Origin: Baffinella frigidus
Taxonomy: Eukaryota; Cryptophyceae; Cryptomonadales; Baffinellaceae
Direction: 5' to 3'
Length of the DNA stretch: 10,329 nt
NCBI GenBank assembly: GCA_026770585.1
Contig: MU646393.1
Coordinates: 519,324-529,652, forward strand
The notes under the pieces were generated by a model that saw only the letters and a list, made by a program, of their open reading frames with translations, had not been told where the DNA came from and ran no database searches. Shown here one piece after another: positions 7,301-10,305 of the stretch. The translations under genes and the position numbers were made by a program. Positions within the stretch are counted from its first letter, which is position 1, and every line of letters begins with the position of its first letter.

Positions 7301-9344
7301 ACTGAGTTAGTAAGTTGCTAACTCAGTAACTTACTAAGTTAGTAAATTAGCACGTTACTAACTAAGTTAATACTAACTGAGTTACTGACGAACTTAGTTA
7401 GTTACTTACTAACTGATTGACTAACTGAGTTACTAACTACGTTAGTAAGTTGCTAACTAAGTTACTAAGTAATTGACTTACTGAGTTTCTCGCAGGCGTG
7501 CTATTTGAAGATGAACTATCGGGATGCGATGGTGGAGGGGTGGGGCAAGATGCAGTCCGCACGAGACAACTCACTAAGTTATTACTAACTAACTAAGTCG
7601 CTAAGTAAGTTACTGACTAAGTTACTAACTAAGTTAGTAAGATACTAACCGAGTTACTAACTACGTTAGTAAGTTACTAACTAAGTTGCTAAGTAACTGA
7701 CCAAGTAACTGACTAAGTTGCTAAGTAACTGGCTAACTGGGTTTCTCGCAGGCGTGCTATTCGAAGATGAACTATCGGGATGCGATGGTGGAGGGGTGGG
7801 ACAAGATGCAGTCCGCACGAGACAAGTACCGCGCGATGGCTGGTCTCACTCCTCCACATTAGTCAACCCCCAGGTGTTAAGTCAAACCCAACTGTTGACT
7901 AATCACACGGCTACCATGGCTGGTCCGCGTTCCACCTCTGCCTCGCCATGGCTGGTCTCAGTCCAACCATTCCACTTGAGCGTCAAGGCAACATTCGTCC
8001 AAAAATAACTGAGAACGGCAACATTCGTCCAAAGAGAATGGCAACATTCGTCCAAAAATAACCCCGCGTTTTGCGCCTGCCACGGATCCCACAGGCCCGC
8101 TTCCGATCCGGACCCTGGTCGACCTTCCCCCGAGGAGGCTCACAACCTGAGGAAAACTTGAGGACACAGAGGGAGGCCACGCTGCACGCTGTGCCGCCTA
8201 GCTCTGCCTGACTCGGGTTGACTGATCCTTTTCACTCCAAAAGTTGACGGATTTGCATCCAACCCCCGGGGAATTGACTTTTGGTCTCGTCAAATTGACC
8301 AGACCACATCGTGTGGGACAGCGCTAGGGGTCAACATTTTCTGTACATCACTACATTTTCTTCGTCTTCACGAGCCTCTGCACTGGAGAGCTAAACGCGA
8401 TCCAAAAGCAAAAATGCTTTCTATGCAGTCCTTTCTACGGAAGGGCGTGTCGTTGGCATATGTTGGGCGAAATTAAAACCTAAAGGACCTAAAGGGCATC
8501 ACTACATTTTCTTCTTCTTTTTGTTTTCTCGTTTTCGTCGCCGAGACTCACATGTCCCCCATCCTGGTCCGCCCCAAAGCCTCAACCCGAAATCCCAAAC
8601 CCGAAACCTCAAACCCTCAACCCCACACCCCAAAACAACAAGCCCCAAACCCCAAACCCTAAACCCTAAACCCCAACACTCGCGTGCAGGGCCTGTTGGG
8701 ATGCATAAAGACTTGGTGATGCGGTTCATCGAAGTGCAGACCATTGTGATCTCGCCCATCTGCCCCCACTACTCGGAGCACATCTGGGAGCTCACGGGCC
8801 ACAAGGTACACACACCGCCCTGGGACCCTATTGTACTTTTCGGGTCAGCGCGGATTTTCTCGAGGTCGGGTCGGGGAGATGGACGCATCGATTTTCGAGA
8901 TTTTCATTTCCCGACTTTTTTTTTCCCGACTTCCCGACCCCGACCCAAAATCCGCGCTGACCCGAAAAGTACAATACCACGCCAGATTGATCGAGGGAAA
9001 CCGACGCCTTATCCACGAAAGATCTGACGTGGTTGACTTACGGATTCAAGGGGGTTCCCTCGAAAGATGTCAAAAGTGGATGTTTCGCTCTCTTTCTCCC
9101 TCCCCTTTCACTAGCCTGCCGGCCGGGTGGTGGCGGGACCCCATCAAACTCTCAATCCTAAACCCTACAACCAGGACTCAATCATGGCGGCGCGGTGGCC
9201 CAAGGTCGGGAAGGTGGACCTAACCCCTGAACCCTAAACCTAAACCTCAACCTCCCAAACCAGGACTCAATCATGGCGGCGCGGTGGCCGAAGGTTGGGG
9301 AGGTGGACCCCATGCTTGTCCGCATGAACACTTACTTCGACAAG
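1229..9344 (+). CDS. LARS: Cytosolic leucyl-tRNA synthetase, partial gene of eight exons
   Basis: LeuRS charges tRNA-Leu with leucine using ATP, in the cytosol. Eight exons (1229-1324, 2720-2866, 3936-4055, 6126-6223, 6433-6505, 7752-7842, 8690-8805, 9264-9344) join with phases 0,0,0,2,0,1,0 into 274 codons without a stop. Order of landmarks: post-CP1 segment (EVFDYV...PFPK), core strand [19 protein letters not shown] loop, then the class Ia helical anticodon-binding domain ending at NTYFDK. Eukaryotic cytosolic LeuRS is about 1,050-1,200 residues, so the N-terminal HIGH half with CP1 lies before the window and the C-terminal domain after it. The sequence is closer to plant/algal than to bacterial or organellar LeuRS. 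A transcribed pseudogene is unlikely because all eight exons keep frame and conserved residues, while the surrounding junction copies have decayed. Confidence 0.95.
1528..1560 (+). pseudogene. Exon 2 5'-part copy A
   Basis: GAGTTTTCCTATTGGTACCC plus CTTGGACTTGCC corresponds to [10 protein letters not shown] (reads [10 protein letters not shown]). The acceptor is eroded to GGCGGG. It is the shortest and most distant of four such copies in intron 1. Confidence 0.75.
1748..1884. mobile_element. Foldback element with perfect 22-bp inner stem
   Basis: Outer ends GGGGGCACGGAT (1748-1759) and ATCCGTGCCCCC (1873-1884) pair; the inner arms 1789-1810 and 1822-1843 (GATTACGGTGAACACTGGC) pair perfectly over 22 bp around an 11-bp loop. 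The sequence between is only partly paired. It would form a strong hairpin in DNA or in the pre-mRNA. Non-coding. Confidence 0.8.
1891..1989. mobile_element. Small foldback with 17-bp perfect TIRs
   Basis: AAAACGGCTCCAATTCC (1891-1907) pairs perfectly with GGAATTGGAGCCGTTTT (1973-1989). An internal direct copy of GGCTCCAATTCCAGG lies at 1937-1951. It starts 7 bp after the previous foldback, so the two may be parts of one composite element. Confidence 0.75.
2031..2100 (+). pseudogene. Exon 2 5'-part copy B
   Basis: TACCCCTTGGACTTGCAGAT and onward to ATCCAGAACCACC matches exon 2 from codon 6 ([16 protein letters not shown]), then CTCACCTTCTTCCTC. The acceptor and first five codons are lost. 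Confidence 0.85.
2326..2399 (+). pseudogene. Exon 2 5'-part copy C
   Basis: Begins after an intact-looking TTTCTCTCCTGGCAG acceptor and reads [19 protein letters not shown], then diverges after about 72 bp. In-frame reading continues to a TAG soon after. If spliced to, it would truncate the protein. Confidence 0.9.
2503..2577 (+). pseudogene. Exon 2 5'-part copy D
   Basis: Closest and most similar copy: TTTCTCTCCTGGCAG|GAATTCACGTACTGGTACCC through CTCACGTTCTTC. It has a single decisive change, CAG to TAG at 2557-2559, stopping the frame at codon 19. It lacks the exon 3' half and donor. Downstream spacer TGGTGGCCATGTTGAGTCCG links it to the other ladder units. Confidence 0.93.
2720..2866 (+). 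CDS. LARS: LeuRS exon 2: catalytic core strand with SGKDL
   Basis: 49 codons from [17 protein letters not shown] to SIRTNGHLQ. The [25 protein letters not shown] block is one of the most conserved parts of archaeal/eukaryotic LeuRS and belongs to the second half of the Rossmann catalytic domain; the final RTNGHL leads into the KMSKS loop. Acceptor is GTGGCAG|GAG, donor is CTCCAG|GTCCCC, both phase 0. This is the only one of about eight related segments in the region that has both exon ends and no stop. Four 5'-part copies lie upstream and three 3'-part copies lie downstream. Confidence 0.97.
3041..3100 (+). repeat. AGGGT pentamer array, 12 units, G-rich sense strand
   Basis: Twelve 5-bp units: AGGGT with two AGGGC and a final AGGGG, followed by GAGGGTTTAGGGTTCAGG. 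The sense strand has more than four closely spaced GGG runs, so a G-quadruplex is possible in the pre-mRNA. It is the only telomere-like tract here with the G-rich strand in sense orientation. Confidence 0.95.
3154..3222 (+). pseudogene. Exon 2 3'-part copy F with dead donor
   Basis: TACAACCACTGCGCCATCTT to GGACACCTCCAG is nearly identical to the last 69 bp of exon 2 ([19 protein letters not shown] + GHLQ). The donor CAG|GTCC has become CAG|TTCT. The following bases (CACCAATAAAAATGAACAAC) match the start of intron 2, so the duplicated unit spans the donor. Confidence 0.95.
3240..3320 (+). repeat. AATAAATAATAA / AATAAAC low-complexity tract
   Basis: Runs of AATAAATAATAA then AAACAATAAACAATAAA; a second block is at 3360-3453. 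They extend from the ATAATGAACAACACACAATA found just after the exon 2 donor. Confidence 0.9.
3322..3360 (+). pseudogene. Exon 2 donor copy G
   Basis: CCTCCAG|GTCCCCGACCCCC then AATAATAATGAACAACGCAC matches the last seven bases of exon 2 plus the start of intron 2. The GT is intact here. Confidence 0.8.
3454..3480 (+). pseudogene. Exon 2 donor copy H
   Basis: CCTCCAG|GTCCCCGACCCC followed by a C-run; a third donor-side copy of exon 2, again with GT intact, after a second AATAAAC block. Confidence 0.75.
3488..3526. repeat. Perfect 16-bp hairpin
   Basis: GATGCTGGGAGAGTGA (3488-3503) and TCACTCTCCCAGCATC (3511-3526) pair perfectly around a 7-nt loop. No T-run follows, and in a eukaryotic intron it is not a terminator; role unknown. 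Confidence 0.85.
3694..3738 (+). pseudogene. Exon 3 5'-part copy: decoy KMSKS exon
   Basis: TTGGCAG|CTCAACGGCGAGAAGATG continues as [12 protein letters not shown], identical to exon 3 for 15 codons except Gly to Ala after KMSKST. It then runs into pyrimidine-rich intron, reading PFSFLLSPF to a stop near 3790. The upstream intron (GTTTATGACACTGCATTACG...) is also duplicated before the working exon. Confidence 0.93.
3936..4055 (+). CDS. LARS: LeuRS exon 3: KMSKS loop
   Basis: 40 codons, [18 protein letters not shown] through [11 protein letters not shown]. The class I signature KMSKS is at 3948-3962 and binds the ATP phosphates during leucine activation. [19 protein letters not shown] follows as in the family (LTQAIDKFSADGMRLALA). 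The usual ADAGD after this helix is ALSGD here, a conservative local difference. Acceptor CGCAG|CTC is the only one in the gene not followed by G; donor is GAG|GTTTCC; both phase 0. A decoy copy of the first 15 codons lies 242 bp upstream and several copies of the last ~10 codons lie downstream. Confidence 0.97.
4029..4290 (+). repeat. Segmental duplication, unit 1 (exon 3 end + intron start)
   Basis: From the GCCCTCTCCGGCGACGGC end of exon 3 through GTTTCCTCCCTCATAACCTT, the foldback and TCTGCTAGGGGTGCCTT is repeated at high identity at 4967-5240. This shows that one exon-3 donor copy arose by duplicating a piece of more than 250 bp. Confidence 0.9.
4135..4258. mobile_element. Foldback element, family B copy 1
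   Basis: Arms TACAGGGGTACCTCGCTCAT... and ...GGGCGAGGTACCTCTGTA pair over about 50 bp with an interruption at a C-run. The centre holds CACCGTAGGGCCCCAGGCAT and AGGCCTACTGTAGGGTCCTA, related to the core of the 471-634 element. Confidence 0.85.
4305..4340 (+). pseudogene. Exon 3 donor copy a
   Basis: GCCCTCTCCGGCGACGGCAA + CGAG|GTTTCCTCCCTCA is identical to the last 24 bp of exon 3 plus the intron start. Exon sequence upstream is lost. Confidence 0.9.
4433..4488 (+). pseudogene. Exon 3 donor copy b
   Basis: CATGTCCGCCCTCGCCCTCG through GGCAACGAG|GTTTCCTCCCTCA: last ~40 bp of exon 3 and intron start, donor intact. Confidence 0.9.
4611..4658 (+). pseudogene. Exon 3 donor copy c
   Basis: GCCTTCGCCCTCGCCCTCTC through GGCAATGAG|GTTGCCTCCCCCA: last ~36 bp of exon 3 with one silent C to T change, and a diverged donor flank. 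Confidence 0.85.
4661..4853. mobile_element. TIR element of 193 bp with possible TA duplication
   Basis: TACAGTCCACCTACCCTAAC+ACA (4661-4683) pairs with the reverse complement of 4831-4853 at about 20 of 23 positions. Inside, TAACGCATAC(T/C)TACCCTCCA is directly repeated at 4692 and 4779. Ends start and finish in TA. Non-coding, MITE-like. Confidence 0.6.
4891..4910 (+). pseudogene. Exon 3 donor copy e, minimal
   Basis: ACGGCAACGAG|GTGCCTCAC preserves only the last 11 bp of exon 3 and the GT. Confidence 0.55.
4967..5240 (+). pseudogene. Exon 3 donor copy d within segmental duplication unit 2
   Basis: GCGCTTCGCCCTCACCCTCT through AACGAG|GTTTCCTCCCTCATAA, followed by about 235 bp matching the start of intron 3 including the foldback. 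It ends in GTGCCTTCGCCCTCGCGGAT, a further deleted fragment of the exon 3 end. Confidence 0.9.
5082..5213. mobile_element. Foldback element, family B copy 2
   Basis: Same structure as 4135-4258 (TACAGGGGTACCTCGCTCAT ... ATGAGCGAGGTACCTC), duplicated with its flanks rather than separately inserted. Several paired differences between the copies (for example the C-run) show independent drift. Confidence 0.85.
5255..5446 (+). repeat. 44-bp telomere-like tandem repeat, four units
   Basis: Each unit has CCCTCCCTCT-x-CCCCTTCAA then TAAACCCTAAACCCCGAACC. Units drift and the last one is expanded by extra CCCTAAA words. Exon 4 copy 1 follows directly. Confidence 0.8.
5446..5520 (+). pseudogene. Exon 4 5'-part copy 1
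   Basis: AACTTCGAGTTTGATGTGGC through CTTAAGTTAACAAACGAGATCC matches [18 protein letters not shown]. The acceptor and first two codons are replaced by telomere-like repeat, and TAAGTTGACAAACCAGATC is a small internal tandem copy. Confidence 0.9.
5559..5628. repeat. Short inverted repeat CCGAAGCGGCT
   Basis: CCGAAGCGGCT (5559-5569) pairs with AGCCGCTTCGG (5618-5628) across about 48 bp. It abuts the left end of the next element. No cloverleaf could be drawn, so it is not called a tRNA. Confidence 0.6.
5630..5768 (+). mobile_element. TIR element C, copy I
   Basis: About 139 bp with ends CACTTAGCAGC and GCTGCTAAGTG. Interior (ATCCAGCAGCAATGGATAAG...GTACAAAT...AACTGTATCCGTGGAGCC) is the reverse complement of copy II. 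Immediately to the right is GGATGTTGGTGGCAG, the same acceptor segment that follows copy II. Confidence 0.8.
5769..5782 (+). promoter_or_regulatory. Duplicated exon 4 acceptor segment
   Basis: GATGTTGGTGGCAG is identical to the acceptor-proximal 14 bp before exon 4 (6112-6125), but is followed by GCAGAACC rather than exon sequence. A potential cryptic 3' splice site. Confidence 0.7.
5787..5905 (+). repeat. Dispersed repeat family A, copy 2
   Basis: AACCAGGACTCTACGTAGGG...CAATCCGTAGAGGCATGGGG...TTCCTATGGATAAGG...GCCGAAAATTCCTTAG aligns with 991-1105. It lies between element C copy I and exon 4 copy 2. Confidence 0.75.
5915..5976 (+). pseudogene. Exon 4 5'-part copy 2
   Basis: GTGGTAG|GATGCGAACTTCGAGGTTGA and onward reads [17 protein letters not shown] + NEI, one residue different from exon 4, then runs into element C copy II and stops at about 6030. 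AG acceptor present, no donor. Confidence 0.93.
5974..6112 (-). mobile_element. TIR element C, copy II, inverted
   Basis: Starts CCACTTAGCAGC and ends GTCGCTGAGTGG. Its reverse complement aligns end to end with copy I. It is immediately followed by ATGTTGGTGGCAG and the working exon 4, so it occupies the same place relative to the acceptor as copy I but in the opposite orientation. Confidence 0.8.
6126..6223 (+). CDS. LARS: LeuRS exon 4: start of the anticodon-binding helical domain
   Basis: 32 codons plus two bases: [17 protein letters not shown] then [15 protein letters not shown]. It matches the DANF...ANAAILRLT segment of plant cytosolic LeuRS, which joins the catalytic core to the helical bundle. 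Acceptor GGTGGCAG|GAT, phase 0. The exon ends ATGCG|GTACAC in phase 2, and the split CG+G codon makes the Arg of the conserved RTGP that begins exon 5. Two 5'-part copies with recognisable exon sequence lie at 5446-5520 and 5915-5976, and the bare acceptor segment recurs at 5769-5782. Confidence 0.95.
6224..6432 (+). repeat. LeuRS intron 4, almost entirely telomere-like repeat
   Basis: 209-bp phase-2 GT-AG intron. After GTACACTCTACACCTCTACA it is a drifted array of CCCGAAA, CCCTAAACCCC, CCCCAAACA and ACCAAAC words up to GCTAG|GAC. There is no ordinary polypyrimidine tract; the C-rich repeat must serve instead. Confidence 0.88.
6433..6505 (+). CDS. LARS: LeuRS exon 5: RTGP...FDNEIN segment
   Basis: One base completing Arg, then 24 codons [19 protein letters not shown] plus ARSAE. 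The family shows RSGP/RTGP, then VF-x-N/S-E/D-(L/M)N at this position, so both the order and the phase-2 junction fit. Acceptor GCTAG|GAC; donor GAG|GTGCGT, the closest to a usual donor in the gene. The 209-bp intron before it is almost all telomere-like repeat. Donor-side copies of this exon recur downstream at about 6547-6561 and 6914-6943. No upstream copy was recognised. Confidence 0.92.
6547..6561 (+). pseudogene. Exon 5 donor copy 1
   Basis: GGCTGAG|GTGCGTTA matches the last bases of exon 5 and the intron start; the preceding TTTTCATGGTCAAAACAGG also repeats TTTTGATGGTCAAATCAGG just after the real donor. Confidence 0.7.
6574..6918 (+). repeat. 7-bp minisatellite ACACTGA / ACACGGA / ACCCTGA
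   Basis: About 50 units of a heptamer (GAACACT, GAACACG, GAACCCT variants) in phase blocks. The period equals the telomere heptamer CCCTAAA and intermediates such as AACCCTAAACACTCAACC occur, suggesting descent from telomere-type repeat. Confidence 0.93.
6914..6943 (+). pseudogene. Exon 5 donor copy 2
   Basis: AACCGTTTCGCGCGCTTGGC+TGAG|GTGCGTT matches NRFARSAE and the donor of exon 5, with three changes, at the far end of the minisatellite. Confidence 0.88.
7232..7282 (+). pseudogene. Exon 6 5'-part copy 1
   Basis: TTTCTCTCAG|GTGTGCTATGCGAAGATGAA reads [17 protein letters not shown], then diverges. About 50 bp of exon 6 with its acceptor, no donor. Confidence 0.93.
7496..7569 (+). pseudogene. 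Exon 6 5'-part copy 2
   Basis: TTTCTCGCAG|GCGTGCTATTTGAAGATGAA reads [19 protein letters not shown] + QSARD, then passes into the TTACTAACT repeat and stops. Longer and closer in sequence to the working exon than copy 1. Confidence 0.95.
7752..7842 (+). CDS. LARS: LeuRS exon 6: ARDKYR helix
   Basis: 30 codons plus one base: [15 protein letters not shown] then [15 protein letters not shown]. It matches the family motif of an aromatic residue, (F/Y)(R/K)EA, G(F/W), then (A/S)A(K/R)D(K/E)YR. Acceptor TTTCTCGCAG|GCG in phase 0; donor GGCTG|GTCTCA in phase 1, completed by GG from exon 7 to give [10 protein letters not shown]. Two earlier near-copies of the acceptor and 5' part occur at 7232 and 7496, both in the same intron and both preceded by a pyrimidine tract like this one. 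Two donor-side remnants follow at 7913 and 7946. Confidence 0.95.
7913..7962 (+). pseudogene. Two exon 6 donor copies
   Basis: ATGGCTG|GTCCGCG at 7916-7929 and ATGGCTG|GTCTCAGTCC at 7948-7964 repeat the last seven bases of exon 6 and its unusual GTCTCA donor. Confidence 0.7.
7987..8063 (+). repeat. GGCAACATTCGTCCAAA repeat, three units
   Basis: Starts at 7987, 8017 and 8040, with spacers AATAACTGAGAAC and GAGAAT. Third unit continues into AATAACC. Confidence 0.9.
8579..8680 (+). repeat. Telomere-like CCCTAAA tract before exon 7
   Basis: CTCAACCCGAAATCCCAAAC then CCCCAAACCCTAAACCCTAAACC-type words, ending about 10 bp before the GTGCAG acceptor. Contains two exact adjacent CCCTAAA units. Confidence 0.85.
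8690..8805 (+). CDS. LARS: LeuRS exon 7: FIEVQT / CPHYSEHIW core of anticodon domain
   Basis: Two bases plus 38 codons: [17 protein letters not shown], then [15 protein letters not shown] and ELTGHK. The GMH(K/R)(D/E)L...RFIEVQT...(A/S)P(F/I)CPH..EHIW string is diagnostic of archaeal/eukaryotic LeuRS. Acceptor GCGTGCAG|GGC completes the phase-1 codon from exon 6; donor CACAAG|GTACAC is phase 0. This is the only exon in the window for which no partial copy was recognised nearby. Confidence 0.96.
8829..8976. mobile_element. 148-bp MITE-like element with perfect 30-bp TIRs
   Basis: TATTGTACTTTTCGGGTCAG + CGCGGATTTT (8829-8858) is perfectly inverted at 8947-8976, within intron 7. Outermost bases are TA on both sides, compatible with a TA target duplication as in Tc1/mariner-type MITEs. 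Interior has GGGTCGGG / CCCGACCC partial pairing. Perfect arms suggest a recent arrival. Confidence 0.9.
9175..9220 (+). pseudogene. Exon 8 5'-part copy
   Basis: ACAACCAG|GACTCAATCATGGCGGCGCG and onward reads [15 protein letters not shown], one residue different from exon 8, then LTPEP and a TAA inside telomere-like repeat. 89 bp upstream of the working exon, with acceptor but no donor. Confidence 0.95.
9264..9344 (+). CDS. LARS: LeuRS exon 8: DSIMAARWP segment
   Basis: 27 codons: [16 protein letters not shown] then [11 protein letters not shown]. It corresponds to the family stretch (D)SIMxAxWP...(E/D)xxL...(Q/N)YL that ends the helical bundle. Acceptor AACCAG|GAC, donor GACAAG|GTTTCC, both phase 0. 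A telomere-like CCTAAACC tract sits directly upstream of the acceptor and a pyrimidine-rich minisatellite directly downstream of the donor. The first 45 bp of the exon are present in an earlier copy at 9175-9220. The next exon was not found before the window ends. Confidence 0.93.
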
Positions 9345-9353
9345 GTTTCCCTC

Positions 9354-9455
9354 TACCCTCTACCCTCCACACTCTACACTCCACACTCCACACTCCACAC
9401 TCCACACTCCACACTCCACACTCCAACCTCCACTCCACACTCCAACCTCCACCCG
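9354..9455 (+). repeat. CCACACT heptamer minisatellite after the exon 8 donor
   Basis: CTACCCTCTACCCTCCACAC then repeated TCCACAC units and ACTCCAACCTCC. Another 7-bp period, C-rich in the sense strand, immediately after the donor. Confidence 0.93.
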
Positions 9456-9808
9456 ATCTGCCTCGAGGTGGGCCTACAAGCTACGCGGGATAGCTACATG
9501 TCATTTTACGTCCTGCGTCTTTCTATTATTTTCCCTTGAAATCGGCAAAAGTTGCCGGAAATGCCCACAAATAATTGACTTTGAGCCTGCCGGTAACCGC
9601 AAGATATGCTTTCCGGTTGCCTGGATAAGACACCTACCCCTCCCCCGTAGTGTCCTGCGGCGGGTCTATCTCACGCCGCCCACCACGGCTGATAACTGAT
9701 AATGATGACGACGCCCACCAGGGCGGATAAACAATGTGTTGATGACTGGAGTGAGGCGGGATCCCTCCACACCGGTGTCACGCCCGTGAAGGCCAGCCAG
9801 GGTTGATC
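9456..9808 (+). other. 3' flank, probably intron 8
   Basis: No exon recognised. Contains a diverged direct repeat (CGCCGCCCACCACGGCTGATAA near 9676 and CGACGCCCACCAGGGCGGATAA near 9710) and otherwise unique sequence. By position it should be intron 8 of the LeuRS gene, but the next exon is not visible. Confidence 0.45.
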
Positions 9809-9938
9809 CGGGGAAACCTATTTTTCTTTCATCTGATGGCAACGAAAATTACTACACAATTCGGTGTTATTAGTAATATTAAAGCATTTGTGTGGTAATT
9901 TTCGATGCCATCAAATGAAAGAAAAATAGGTTTCCCCG
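9809..9938. mobile_element. 130-bp MITE-like element with 51-bp TIRs
   Basis: CGGGGAAACCTATTTTTCTT... (9809-9859) pairs with 9888-9938 at all but about four positions, around an AT-rich 28-bp centre. No coding capacity. Flanks show no clear target duplication. Confidence 0.9.
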
Positions 9939-10016
9939 TGGGAGGCGACACGCGAGAGCAGAAAGATGCTCTAGAGAGTCACGTACCCAGAGTCATATAT
10001 CACCGAGTATACAACA

Positions 10017-10123
10017 GTATCCCTTAAGTGACCAGGTGGTCACAGTTGACCACCAAGAGGTCCTAGGCAGGTCCTAGGACCCTACGGTAGGGCGTATGAG
10101 CCTACTGGCCACTTAAGGGATAC
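10017..10123. mobile_element. Foldback element with CCTAGGACCCTACGGTAGG core
   Basis: GTATCCCTTAAGTGACCA (10017-10034) pairs with TGGCCACTTAAGGGATAC (10106-10123) with one mismatch. A nested near-palindrome GGTGGTCACAGTTGACCACC follows the left end, and the interior contains GAGGTCCTAGGCA and CCTAGGACCCTACGGTAGG, linking it to the 471-634 element. Confidence 0.75.
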
Positions 10124-10229
10124 GTATCGTGTTTGCATGCGTACGTATACTACGACTAATATACGTACATGGATACGAAGATAAGGGTCAACCGCGCCTC
10201 CGAGTAGCTCGTTGCCTGTGCGCAAACAT

Positions 10230-10232
10230 GCC

Positions 10233-10266
<34 letters not shown>

Positions 10267-10271
10267 CGGGT

Positions 10272-10305
<34 letters not shown>

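Larger units (their letters stand above)
6965..7740 (+). repeat. AGTTACTAACTAAGTTAG low-complexity repeat with TACTAAC words
   Basis: Three blocks (6965-7220, 7290-7485, 7570-7735) built from GTTA/TAAC/CTAAG words, partly self-complementary. TACTAAC, the branch-point sequence best known from yeast, occurs about a dozen times. Each block ends in a CTAACTGGGTTTCTCNCAG-like acceptor. Confidence 0.9.
6506..7751 (+). other. LeuRS intron 5, contents
   Basis: 1,246 bp, phase 0, GT-AG. Exon 5 donor copies (6547, 6914) bracket a 7-bp minisatellite; the rest is AACTAAGTTAGTAAGTTACT-type repeat interrupted by two exon 6 acceptor copies. No gene seen. Minus-strand frames such as repeated VFSVQCS are translations of the minisatellite. 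Confidence 0.85.
7843..8689 (+). other. LeuRS intron 6, contents
   Basis: 847 bp, phase 1, GT-AG. Holds two donor copies of exon 6 (ACCATGGCTG|GTCC at 7913; CCATGGCTG|GTCTCAGTCC at 7946), three GGCAACATTCGTCCAAA units, CATCACTACATTTTCTTC twice (8346, 8497), about 200 bp of unique sequence and a telomere-like tract next to the acceptor. No independent gene seen. Confidence 0.8.
8806..9263 (+). other. LeuRS intron 7, contents
   Basis: 458 bp, phase 0, GT-AG. Holds the 148-bp TIR element, about 145 bp of unique sequence (8977-9120), an exon 8 acceptor copy and short telomere-like tracts before both the copy and the real acceptor. Confidence 0.85.

Noticed and set aside
6965-7740. CRISPR-like or VNTR array
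   Set aside because: No constant repeat with unique spacers; it is low-complexity AGTTA/CTAAC sequence in a eukaryotic intron.
9456-9540. Next LeuRS exon (GCCTCGAGGTGGGCCTACAA region)
   Set aside because: No frame matches the expected family sequence after TYFDK and there is no convincing acceptor or donor.
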